Below the pieces are notes generated by a model. The model made no database searches, had not been told where the DNA came from, and saw only the letters and a list, made by a program, of their open reading frames with translations. DNA of 64,000 nucleotides from JBLRWS01 sp047921075 (GTDB lineage Bacteria; Bacteroidota; Rhodothermia; Balneolales; Balneolaceae), in contig JBLRWS010000001.1 in assembly GCA_047921075.1 (NCBI GenBank), positions 45,472 through 109,471 on the forward strand. Reading direction: 5' to 3'. Position numbers and translations under genes: made by a program. Positions 51,981-60,254 of this stretch are shown one piece after another (position 1 is the first letter of the stretch; each line of letters opens with the position of its first letter).

Positions 51981-52002
51981 ACTCTGTTTTTCCAAACAGG
52001 GT
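51981..52002 (+). promoter_or_regulatory. Compact hairpin before mfd
   Basis: A 9-bp stem (ACTCTGTTT with AAACAGGGT, one T-G pair) closes a TTCC loop; it ends 8 nt before the mfd ATG. No T-run follows, so it is unlikely to terminate the BatA-like gene. Confidence 0.45.
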
Positions 52003-52010
52003 AATCGCTC

Positions 52011-55000
52011 ATGTTGCAATTGATCAACGATTCCATCCTCTCCACTTTGAACCTGAAGGACCTTCAGGAGTCCATCCGGGATCGACAAGCGGTACGCTGC
52101 TCAGGTTTCAGCGGCTCATCGCTGCATGTATTGCTGGCCCATCTGGCCACCACAGAATGTCCTCTTCTTATTGTCCGAAATGATATTGAAAAAGCCATGG
52201 CTGCGGCCGGCGATCTTGAAACACTTGGCCTGGAGCATGTGTCCGTTTTTCCGCCTCTGCGTGGCAAACCGTACGATTCTCAGCAGATTCAGGATCTCTC
52301 CTCGCAGGTGCAGCGCTCCGAGGTACTGCAGGCAATACAGGACGGAAAAGTACAGGCTATTTGTACAAGTGCAGATGCACTAACCACGAAAATAGCCCCC
52401 TCCAAAGCGTTTAACGAAGCATCTATACTTCTGAAGCAGGGGCAAACCATCGCTCCCGAAACGTTGTCGGAACAGCTCACCAATCAGGCGTATCAATCGG
52501 AGCGGTTTGTAAGCAGCCCCGGCGAGTTCGCTATTCGGGGCGGTATTTTTGATGTATTCCCTTTTTCGGGCGAGTATCCGGTACGACTCGAATTTTTTGG
52601 CGATGAAATTGAATCCATTCGCGAGTTTGACCCCGATTCACAGCGTTCCATCTCGTTTTTGACCGAAGCCCGACTCATCCCCAACGCCTCGTTTAATGGT
52701 GAAGGAGAAAAAGAGAATCTGCTGCATTATATGCCCGAACAGACGGTAATCGTTTTGGACGATTCGGATCTGCTTCTCGATCACATCCGGCAGCATCACG
52801 AGCAGGCGGCGGAGATCTACGGCGAACTGAAGGAAAAGGACTCCATCCCCCCTCCTGAACAGCTCTATGTTTCCCCTTCGGAGTGGAATGCATCGATCGA
52901 GCCTTACGGAAAAATCCTGTCCGGATCCTTTCATGAATCCATCGCCGCAGACCGGGCCATCCGTTTGGCTACAGAACCGCATCCTTCGTTTAACGGCAGT
53001 TTTAAATTGCTGCGTGAGTTTATTGCCGAACACTCCGCTGACGGTTGGAAAACCATGATTTTGTGTTCACACGAAAATCAACGAAGCCGGTTCGAAGAGC
53101 TGCTCCCGGAGCCCGATTCCGACTTCGACTATCTGCTCAATGTTCAGAGCCTGCATGAAGGATTCATACTCCCCGGGCAAAAATTGGCTGTGCTTACCGA
53201 TCATCAGCTGTTTAACCGGTACCATCGTCCAAAGGTGCGTCGAAAAACGGTACGCGGCGGCATCTCATTGAAGGAGCTCAAAGACCTGAATGTGGGTGAC
53301 TATGTGGTGCATGTCGATTATGGCATCGCCAAATTTGCCGGCTTCAAAAAAATTGATGTTCGCGGAGCGGTTCAGGAAGCAGCCGTATTGCGCTATAAAA
53401 ACGACTCCATACTCTACGTAAATGTATCGAGCCTGCACAAATTGCAGAAGTTCTCGGGAAAGGAAGGAAAAGAGCCGCGCATCACTACATTGGGTTCGGG
53501 CGAATGGGCGCGCAAAAAGGCGGCTACCAAAAAGAAAGTAAAAGATATAGCCCGCGACCTGATTCAACTCTACGCCAAGCGAAAAGCGCAGAAGGCGCAC
53601 GCATTCGATGCCGATACCTCCTGGCAAACGGAGATGGAAGCGCGGTTCGAGTTTGAAGAGACGCCCGACCAGATGCAGGCCATTACCATGACCAAGCAGG
53701 ATATGGAGTCGGAGCAGCCGATGGATCGCCTCATCTGCGGGGATGTGGGGTTTGGAAAGACCGAGGTGGCCGTGCGCGCCGCATTTAAAGCGGTGATGGA
53801 TCAAAAGCAGGTGGCCGTACTGGTGCCGACCACCATTCTGGCTGATCAACACGCCAAAACGTTTGCGGAACGCATGAAGGATTTTCCCATTGTGGTGGAA
53901 TCTCTCTCCCGTTTTCGCACCGCGGCAGAGCAGAAAGAGGTCATTAAAGGATTGAAAGAGGGCAAGGTGGATATCGTGATCGGGACCCATCGCCTGGTAT
54001 CGAAAGATGTGAAATTTAACGATTTAGGACTCCTGGTCATTGATGAAGAGCAGCGTTTTGGTGTTACGGTAAAAGAGAAGCTCAAAAAATTTCGTGCGTC
54101 GGTAGATGTCCTTACCATGACCGCCACACCCATCCCGCGCACACTGCAATTTTCGCTCATGGGCGCGCGCGATCTCAGCATCATCAACACACCACCGGCC
54201 AACCGACAACCGGTCTATACCGAAATTCACAGTTTTGACGAATCGCTTGTTCGGGACGCCATTTTACAGGAGATGTCGCGCGGGGGGCAGATCTTTTTTG
54301 TGCATAATCGCGTGAAAGATATTGAGGAGATAGCGGAAATGATTCTCGACATGGTGCCCGATGTACGTGTTCGCACGGCACACGGACAGATGCCGCCGGC
54401 CAAGCTCGAGAAAATCATTCGTGATTTTTATACACATTCGTTCGATCTGTTGGTCTCCACCAACATCGTGGAAAACGGCATCGATATCTCGAATGCGAAC
54501 ACCATCATCATCAATAACGCCAACCATTTCGGTTTGTCGGAGCTGCATCAGCTGCGCGGGCGTGTGGGGCGTTCGAACCGCAAAGCGTTTTGCTACCTGA
54601 TTACCCCTCCCGTTCGGAATCTCTCGGCCGATGCGCGAAAACGGCTGCTGGCGCTGGAAGAGTATTCCGATCTCGGAGCAGGATTTAATATCGCCATGCG
54701 CGACCTCGATATTCGCGGGGCCGGCGATATTCTGGGAGCTGAACAGAGCGGATTTATCACCGATATCGGGTTTGAGATGTACACCAAAATTCTGGATGAT
54801 GCGGTGCGCGAACTGAAAGAGACCGAGTTTAGCAGCATGTTTACCCACGAACCGGACATCATCAATTATCCGGAAACACAGGTGGAATTTGACCGCTCGG
54901 CATTTCTCGACTCCTCTTATGTAAAAGACAACGTAGAGCGGCTGAACCTCTACCGAAAACTGGCGCAAGCCTCCACCGATGAGGAGATTGTAGATTGGCG

Positions 55001-55358
55001 CCAGGAAGTAACCGACCGCTTCGGTAAACCGGATGAGCCGGCTGAAAACTTGATTCTGGCCACATCGATACGATTGCAGGCCAGCCGCCGACTGATCAAA
55101 AAAGTGACGATTCGGTCGAATAGAATGTGGCTGCAGTTCCCCAAGCACGATTCACCTGCGGGCGAACAGTGCTACCAAAGTGGATTTTTCCAATCCCTCC
55201 TTCTTCAGCTGCAGAATGCCGATCGTGGTTACGAGGTTCTTCAAAAAAATGATGCCGTACGCCTGATTATCCATGATGTGGAAGATGCCGAAGCAGCACT
55301 CGGCGTTCTTTCGTCCCTTGAATCGTTTCAACAAAAAAAGGAAGAGCCGGTGGCATGA
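52011..55358 (+). CDS. mfd: Transcription-repair coupling factor
   Basis: Removes RNA polymerase stalled at DNA lesions and recruits UvrA. 1115 aa, normal length. Order: UvrB-like damage-recognition homology (about 1-330), the polymerase-interaction CarD-like domain (about 421-480; LNVGDYVVHVDYGIAKFAGF), the RecG-like translocase with Walker A ICGDVGFGKTEVAVRA (about 575-590), DEEQ (about 678), MTATPIPRTLQFSLMGARD, VVENGIDISNANT-type motif V, and QLRGRVGRS motif VI, then the C-terminal TRCF domain. It overlaps the following tsaC gene by ATGA. Confidence 0.97.
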   Translation: MLQLINDSILSTLNLKDLQESIRDRQAVRCSGFSGSSLHVLLAHLATTECPLLIVRNDIEKAMAAAGDLETLGLEHVSVFPPLRGKPYDSQQIQDLSSQVQRSEVLQAIQDGKVQAICTSADALTTKIAPSKAFNEASILLKQGQTIAPETLSEQLTNQAYQSERFVSSPGEFAIRGGIFDVFPFSGEYPVRLEFFGDEIESIREFDPDSQRSISFLTEARLIPNASFNGEGEKENLLHYMPEQTVIVLDDSDLLLDHIRQHHEQAAEIYGELKEKDSIPPPEQLYVSPSEWNASIEPYGKILSGSFHESIAADRAIRLATEPHPSFNGSFKLLREFIAEHSADGWKTMILCSHENQRSRFEELLPEPDSDFDYLLNVQSLHEGFILPGQKLAVLTDHQLFNRYHRPKVRRKTVRGGISLKELKDLNVGDYVVHVDYGIAKFAGFKKIDVRGAVQEAAVLRYKNDSILYVNVSSLHKLQKFSGKEGKEPRITTLGSGEWARKKAATKKKVKDIARDLIQLYAKRKAQKAHAFDADTSWQTEMEARFEFEETPDQMQAITMTKQDMESEQPMDRLICGDVGFGKTEVAVRAAFKAVMDQKQVAVLVPTTILADQHAKTFAERMKDFPIVVESLSRFRTAAEQKEVIKGLKEGKVDIVIGTHRLVSKDVKFNDLGLLVIDEEQRFGVTVKEKLKKFRASVDVLTMTATPIPRTLQFSLMGARDLSIINTPPANRQPVYTEIHSFDESLVRDAILQEMSRGGQIFFVHNRVKDIEEIAEMILDMVPDVRVRTAHGQMPPAKLEKIIRDFYTHSFDLLVSTNIVENGIDISNANTIIINNANHFGLSELHQLRGRVGRSNRKAFCYLITPPVRNLSADARKRLLALEEYSDLGAGFNIAMRDLDIRGAGDILGAEQSGFITDIGFEMYTKILDDAVRELKETEFSSMFTHEPDIINYPETQVEFDRSAFLDSSYVKDNVERLNLYRKLAQASTDEEIVDWRQEVTDRFGKPDEPAENLILATSIRLQASRRLIKKVTIRSNRMWLQFPKHDSPAGEQCYQSGFFQSLLLQLQNADRGYEVLQKNDAVRLIIHDVEDAEAALGVLSSLESFQQKKEEPVA

Positions 55359-56287
55359 AACGAAGTATTACACAGGGAATCGATATTCTGAAAAGCGGCG
55401 GTGTTTTGGCCATCCCCACCGAAACGGTGTACGGACTGGCGGCCGATGCCATGAACGTAGAAGCGGTCCAAAAAACCTTTGCGCTAAAAGGGCGTCCCGC
55501 CGATAATCCCCTCATCGTCCACATTGCCGGGCTTGATCAACTTCATCAGATCGCAGAGACGATTCCCGAAGAGGCGGCTCTGCTCGCCGATGCGTTTTGG
55601 CCGGGGCCGCTTACGCTCGTCTTACCCAAGAAGCCGGCTGTTCCCGATATTGTAACCGCCGGCCTGCCAACGGTTGCCGTGCGAATGCCCGATCACCCGA
55701 TAGCTCTGCAGATCATTGAAAAGGCCGGCCCGCTAACGGCTCCCAGTGCCAATAAATCGGGTCGCCCAAGTCCTACCCGCATCGAGCACCTTGTGCAGGA
55801 TTTCGGACAAGAGATTGACTTTGTGGATGGCGGGGAGTGCACCATTGGTATTGAATCAACCGTTTTAGACCTGACCGAACGCCCCTTTACCGTATTGCGG
55901 CCCGGTGCTATTTCTGCTTCACAACTTTCCGGCGTGATTGGCGAGAGTGTGGCTACCGCACCCGATAGCGGCCGGCAAGGGCGAAGCCCCGGTACACGCT
56001 ATGTGCACTACAAACCGGCGGCAGCGGTTCGGTGGCTCGACCCGGAGGGCGAGCCGGAAGCCAACACTCTTTACATCCTGCACAGCGGCAGCCTCTCGTT
56101 CCACGGCGTGCGACAGGTGGAGTTTAACCGCGATTACAACGCCATGGCGCGCCAGCTCTACGACCTCTACCGACGGGCCGATGCGAACAATTTGACCGCT
56201 ATCTATATCGAAAAATTTCCGAAGAACTTCCGCGAAGGGTTGCTTCAGGCGCTCATCAACCGAATCCAACGTTCTGTGGGAGAGTAA
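55355..56287 (+). CDS. L-threonylcarbamoyladenylate synthase (Sua5 type)
   Basis: Makes threonylcarbamoyl-AMP from Thr, bicarbonate and ATP for the t6A37 modification of ANN-decoding tRNAs. 310 aa: YrdC domain (about 10-195; GGVLAIPTETVYGLAADAMN, LKGRPADNPLIVHI, GPLTAPSANKSGRPSPTRIE, CTIGIESTVLDLTERPFTVL) followed by the Sua5 linker and C-terminal domain (GRSPGTRYVHYKPAA). The presence of the second domain marks it as Sua5 rather than the shorter TsaC. Start overlaps mfd by 4 nt. Confidence 0.95.
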   Translation: MKRSITQGIDILKSGGVLAIPTETVYGLAADAMNVEAVQKTFALKGRPADNPLIVHIAGLDQLHQIAETIPEEAALLADAFWPGPLTLVLPKKPAVPDIVTAGLPTVAVRMPDHPIALQIIEKAGPLTAPSANKSGRPSPTRIEHLVQDFGQEIDFVDGGECTIGIESTVLDLTERPFTVLRPGAISASQLSGVIGESVATAPDSGRQGRSPGTRYVHYKPAAAVRWLDPEGEPEANTLYILHSGSLSFHGVRQVEFNRDYNAMARQLYDLYRRADANNLTAIYIEKFPKNFREGLLQALINRIQRSVGE

Positions 56288-56353
56288 GTTATAAAAGGCC
56301 GCCTGTGCACGCAGAGGTACGTCATGGATACGAAACTCTGAGAAATGGAATCA

Positions 56354-56412
56354 GGTTTTATTGGGTGTATGATTTTTGATCAACAGATCAGGATTCTTAA
56401 CCCCAATAAACC
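56354..56412 (+). promoter_or_regulatory. Nested inverted repeats before the FAS1 lipoprotein gene
   Basis: Outer arms GGTTTTATTGGG (56354-56365) and CCCAATAAACC (56402-56412) give 11 pairs with one bulged T; inner arms TGATC/GATCA (56377-56381, 56386-56390) close an AACA loop. The structure ends 9 nt before the ATG at 56422. Confidence 0.4.
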
Positions 56413-56421
56413 CCATATCTT

Positions 56422-58182
56422 ATGTTTTCAACAACCGTGAGGAAGCTGTTCCTTGTCATTTTTATGACCGCCTTTGTGATGGCGTGCAGCGACGACGACA
56501 ACCCCGTAACGGATCTGCCGGATCCGGAGCTAAATATTGTAGAAACAGCGGACGAAGCTGGTAATTTTACCATTCTTCTAAGCGTTGCCACAGATCTTGG
56601 ATTGGCCGAAACGTTAGCCAATGAAGAGCTGACGGTTTTTGCACCAACCGATGAGGCTTTCAATGCACTGCCGGATGGAGTTCTCGACCAACTCACCGAC
56701 GAGCAGCTCGCAACCATTCTCACCTATCACATTTTGGAAGGTCAGGTACTGGCCAATCAAATTCAGCAGCCGCAACAGGATGCTGAGACACTTCAGGGCG
56801 AACGGTTGCTACTTCAGCGAAGCGGCGCGAGTGTAACGATCAACGGTTCGTCGGATGTAATAAGTGCTGATATTACAGCTTCCAACGGTGTTATTCACGC
56901 CATTGATGAAGTACTGCTGCCATCCGAGATACGTGCGGCACTTGGTTTGGTAAATATTATTGATATTGCAGAAAATGCAGACGGGTTTGAGATTGTTCTG
57001 GATGCCATCGAACAGGCCGGGTTAACCACCACCCTGCAGTTCCTTGGCCCGTTCACTGTTTTTCCTCCAAATGATGAAGCCTTTCAGAATTTTGGGCTGG
57101 AAAATGTTGCAGCACTCACCCAACAGCAGCTGCAGGATGTTCTCACCTATCACGTGATTCAAGGTGCCGCCATTCGTTCCACCGAACTGGCACCGGAACA
57201 AGCTGTTCCTTCTCTGCAGGGCGATGAACTGTTTATCACCGCAGAAAATGGAACCGTAACCATCAACAACAGCAGTACGGTGTTTTTAGCTGATGTTGAA
57301 GCGACCAATGGCGTTATTCATGCCGTTGATACGGTACTGCTGCCGGATGCTTTTGGTACGGTTGCGGCAAATGTTCAGAAGCGATTTAGCTTCAGTGCGC
57401 TGCTGGACGCTGTGGTAGCGGCTGATCTTGTGGAGCCATTGGCTGATCCCGATGCAACGCTTACCGTGTTTGCTCCTGACAATGACGCTTTTGCCGGCGT
57501 TCCTGAGGAGTTCTTAAACAGCCTTTCTACGGAAGAGCTGGGTGAGATCCTGGCGTATCACGTGTTTGCTCAAGCCGCTGTGTTTTCAACAGATTTGGCT
57601 GCAGAGCAGGCGGTTGAGGCTCTGAACGGCGAAAATCTCTACATCACGGCTTCCGCTGAGGGCGTGTTTGTAAATGGCAGCGTACAGGTAACACTGCCCG
57701 ATATTGCATCGAGCAACGGCGTGATTCACACACTGGATGGCGTGCTTCTGCCCAATCAGTTCGTAAATGTGGTGGATATCGCCCTCAAAAACTTCTCGCT
57801 GTCAAGAGTGGTTGACCTGGTGGTACAATCTGATCTGGTCGATGCGTTATCAGATGCCAATGCCAATCTCACGGTATTTGCACCGACCAACGAAGCGTTT
57901 GATGCCATTAGTGACGCACTGAGCGAACTCACCCCTGAGCAGGTCACCAATGTTTTGCTCTATCACGTACTGGGCGATCGTTTCCTCTCTACCGATCTGG
58001 GAGCGAGCCAGGAAGTGACCACACTCAATGAAGAAGACGTACTTATTGAAGTAGTCGAAGGTTCCGTGATCATCAACGGATCCGCTGCGGTCACACTTGC
58101 CGACCAAAATGGAACAAATGGTGTGATTCATGTTATCAATGAAGTACTGCTTCCACCCTCTCTTACCGGAGGAGCTGAGTAA
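56422..58182 (+). CDS. Lipoprotein with four fasciclin (FAS1) domains
   Basis: 586 aa. The signal FLVIFMTAFVMAC followed by SDDDN is a clear lipobox. Four FAS1 domains follow (about 38-172, 173-308, 309-442, 443-580), each with the H1 motif (LTVFAPTDEAF, FTVFPPNDEAF, LTVFAPDNDAF, LTVFAPTNEAF) and the H2-like strand ending (NGVIHAIDEVLLP, NGVIHAVDTVLLP, NGVIHTLDGVLLP, NGVIHVINEVLLP). FAS1 proteins mediate adhesion on the cell surface. Domain-to-domain similarity suggests internal duplication. The calculated composition is very acidic by eye, as in salt-adapted surface proteins. Confidence 0.95.
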   Translation: MFSTTVRKLFLVIFMTAFVMACSDDDNPVTDLPDPELNIVETADEAGNFTILLSVATDLGLAETLANEELTVFAPTDEAFNALPDGVLDQLTDEQLATILTYHILEGQVLANQIQQPQQDAETLQGERLLLQRSGASVTINGSSDVISADITASNGVIHAIDEVLLPSEIRAALGLVNIIDIAENADGFEIVLDAIEQAGLTTTLQFLGPFTVFPPNDEAFQNFGLENVAALTQQQLQDVLTYHVIQGAAIRSTELAPEQAVPSLQGDELFITAENGTVTINNSSTVFLADVEATNGVIHAVDTVLLPDAFGTVAANVQKRFSFSALLDAVVAADLVEPLADPDATLTVFAPDNDAFAGVPEEFLNSLSTEELGEILAYHVFAQAAVFSTDLAAEQAVEALNGENLYITASAEGVFVNGSVQVTLPDIASSNGVIHTLDGVLLPNQFVNVVDIALKNFSLSRVVDLVVQSDLVDALSDANANLTVFAPTNEAFDAISDALSELTPEQVTNVLLYHVLGDRFLSTDLGASQEVTTLNEEDVLIEVVEGSVIINGSAAVTLADQNGTNGVIHVINEVLLPPSLTGGAE

Positions 58183-58221
58183 CTTTTTTTGAGAGACCTG
58201 CCTGAGATTTTCTCACGCATC

Positions 58222-58252
58222 AGCGGCCATCCATTCGATGGCCGCTTTTTTT
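58222..58252 (+). terminator. Rho-independent terminator after the FAS1 gene
   Basis: A 10-bp perfect stem AGCGGCCATC/GATGGCCGCT with loop CATTC, followed by seven T. Confidence 0.92.
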
Positions 58253-58307
58253 ATGCGCTCAACTCTGCTTTGCTGTATCTTTTGGTCGTTTAACAACAAA
58301 AAATTGT

Positions 58308-59261
58308 ATGAATCACCTGCCTGCACTCCACGACATCGAAGCCGCGGCATCGCGCATATCGTCCGTTATACACCGCACCCCGATATTTACCTCTCGCTAT
58401 TTTGACGAGCAGACCAACGGATCGATTTTTTTCAAGTGCGAAAACTTTCAGCGTACCGGCTCTTTTAAATTCCGTGGGGCAAGCAATGCCGTTTTATCGC
58501 TCGATGAAAAAACAGCCAAAAAAGGTGTGGCCACTCACTCGTCGGGAAATCACGGTCAGGCGGTTGCCCGTGCCGCACAACTGCGTGGTATACCTGCTAC
58601 CATTGTAATGCCGGCCTATGCTCCCGATATCAAAAAGCGAGCGGTTCGCGGATACGGCGCCACTATCGTGGAGTGTCAAAACTCTCTGCAATCGCGCGAG
58701 GAGACGCTGCAACAGGTGCTCGAACAGACCGGTGCCACGTTTATTCACCCTTACAATCAGATCGAGGTTATCTGCGGACAGGGAACCTGTGCCATGGAAC
58801 TTCTTGACGAGCTGCCGGATCTCGATACCATCATCACCCCGGTGGGCGGCGGCGGACTCCTGAGCGGTACAGCCATCTACACCAAATCGATCAAACCGCA
58901 TATCACCGTCATCGGAGCCGAACCGGCCGAAGCGGATGATGCCTGTCGCTCTTTTCGGGCCGGTAGACACATCACCGATGGAAATCGCGAAACGGTGGCG
59001 GACGGGTTGCGTGCCACACTGGGCCCGCTCACCTTTACAGTGATTCATTCAACTGCCGATGCCATTGTAACCGTTAGCGAAGAAGCCATTATCCACGCCA
59101 TGCGCACGGTTTGGGAACGGCTTAATATCATCATTGAACCCTCCTGCGCGGTGCCGGTAGCCGCCCTTCTGGAGCGTGCTATGGATACAGAGGGAAAGCG
59201 GATCGGTGTGATTCTTACCGGTGGCAACCTCGATCTGGATCGTCTTCCGTGGCAGAAATAA
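58308..59261 (+). CDS. Threonine ammonia-lyase / serine-threonine dehydratase family
   Basis: PLP fold-type II enzyme of 317 aa. The Schiff-base lysine is Lys54 in RTGSFKFRGASNAV; the substrate loop is THSSGNHGQAVARAA; the phosphate-binding loop is PVGGGGLLSGTAIY. It lacks the C-terminal ACT-like regulatory domain of biosynthetic IlvA, so it is a catabolic dehydratase or a serine racemase-like enzyme; sequence alone does not separate these. A TATCTTTTG element at 58276 may be its -7 box. The repeat array begins 26 nt after its stop. Confidence 0.92.
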   Translation: MNHLPALHDIEAAASRISSVIHRTPIFTSRYFDEQTNGSIFFKCENFQRTGSFKFRGASNAVLSLDEKTAKKGVATHSSGNHGQAVARAAQLRGIPATIVMPAYAPDIKKRAVRGYGATIVECQNSLQSREETLQQVLEQTGATFIHPYNQIEVICGQGTCAMELLDELPDLDTIITPVGGGGLLSGTAIYTKSIKPHITVIGAEPAEADDACRSFRAGRHITDGNRETVADGLRATLGPLTFTVIHSTADAIVTVSEEAIIHAMRTVWERLNIIIEPSCAVPVAALLERAMDTEGKRIGVILTGGNLDLDRLPWQK

Positions 59262-59287
59262 CGCGCTGCTATTAATCCCGCCACAAC

Positions 59288-59567
59288 CGTCACCCCGGAC
59301 TTGTTCCGGGGTCTCCTGACGTCTTTCGTGTAGTTCATCCTGAAAAGGGCGCAGCCTCAGCACCACGTGTGGAGATCTCAGCTCAGGAGTTCGCGGTGCC
59401 TGTCCCGGACACTTTCGGGATCAGCGACCCGCGCTACGGCGTCATCCAGCCACAGTCGTCACCCCGGGCTTGACCCGGGGTCTCCTGACGTCGTTCGTGC
59501 AGTTCATCCTGAAAAGGACGCAGCCTCAGCACCACGTGTGGAGATCGCGGCTCAGGAGTTCGCGGGA
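59288..59567. repeat. Direct repeat pair at the left side of the hairpin array
   Basis: A segment of about 105 bp starting at 59288 is repeated from 59457 (169 bp apart) with a few mismatches. Each copy starts with a hairpin: CCCCGGA-CTTGT-TCCGGGG at 59293-59311 and CCCCGGG-CTTGA-CCCGGGG at 59462-59480. Both continue with GTCTCCTGACGTC and CACCACGTGTGGAGATC. Copies of the 17-mer TCAGCGACCCGCGCTAC lie at 59421 and 59568. No credible protein is encoded. Confidence 0.85.
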
Positions 59568-60247
59568 TCAGCGACCCGCGCTACGACGTCATCCCGGACG
59601 GAGCGCAGCGAAGATCCGGGATCTCCACACGCCGCACTGGGGCTGGGTGTTAAGAAGGCCCGGGGGCTTTTCCAACGATGGGAGATCGCGGAACGGGGTC
59701 CGCGATGACGGTGATGGGTTCCGAACCTTCGCGGAGCCTGTCCCGGACACTTTCGGGATCGGCGACCCGCGCTACAACCGTCATCCCAATTTGCTTGCGG
59801 GTCAGCGACCCGCGCTACGACGTCATCCCGGACGGAGCGCAGCGAAGATCCGGGATNNNNNNNNNNNNNNNNNNNNNNNNNNNNNNNNNNNNNNNNNNNN
59901 NNNNNNNNNNNNNNNNNNNNNNNNNNNNNNNNNNNNNNNNNNNNNNNNNNNNNNNNTCAGCGACCCGCGCTACGACGTCATCCCGGACGGAGCGCAGCGA
60001 AGATCCGGGATCTCCACACGCCGCACTGGGGCTGGGTGTTAAGAAGGCCCGGGGGCTTTTCCAACGATGGGAGATCGCGGAACGGGGTCCGCGATGACGG
60101 TGATGGGTTCCGAACCCTCGCGGAGCCTGTCCCGGACACTTGCGGGATCAGCGACCCGCGCTACAGCGTCATCCCAATCCTTCGCGGGTCAGCGACCCGC
60201 GCTACAACGTCACCCCAACACTTTCGGGATCAGCGACCCGCGCTACG
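59568..60247. repeat. Tandem 232-234 bp repeat units with internal hairpins, broken by a gap
   Basis: One unit runs 59568-59801 (234 bp); a second starts at 59802 and enters the gap; another starts at the gap edge, 59957, and runs to 60188 (232 bp). Each contains ATCCCGGA...TCCGGGAT (59591-59622) and ATCGCGGA-ACGGGG-TCCGCGAT (59685-59706). The 17-mer TCAGCGACCCGCGCTAC, or a one-base variant, recurs at 59568, 59759, 59802, 59957, 60148, 60189 and 60230, the last three 41 bp apart. The region is much richer in GC than its neighbours and fills the convergent space before polA. Open frames here only follow the repeat period. Confidence 0.9.
59857..59956. other. Assembly gap (100 N) inside the repeat array
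   Basis: Exactly 100 N. The sequence on the left is partway into a repeat unit and the right edge begins precisely with the 17-mer, so the break was caused by the repeat and the number of units is unknown. Confidence 0.95.
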
Positions 60248-60254
60248 GCGTCAC

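Noticed and set aside
54264..55148. 294-aa minus-strand open frame inside mfd
   Set aside because: Antisense shadow of a strongly conserved gene, with no recognisable domain; the same holds for frames opposite leuS, icmF, polA and the histidine kinase.
59421..60246. CRISPR array
   Set aside because: The 17-mers are spaced irregularly (41, 43, 147, 191 bp and others), the intervening DNA is itself repeated, and no cas gene is present.
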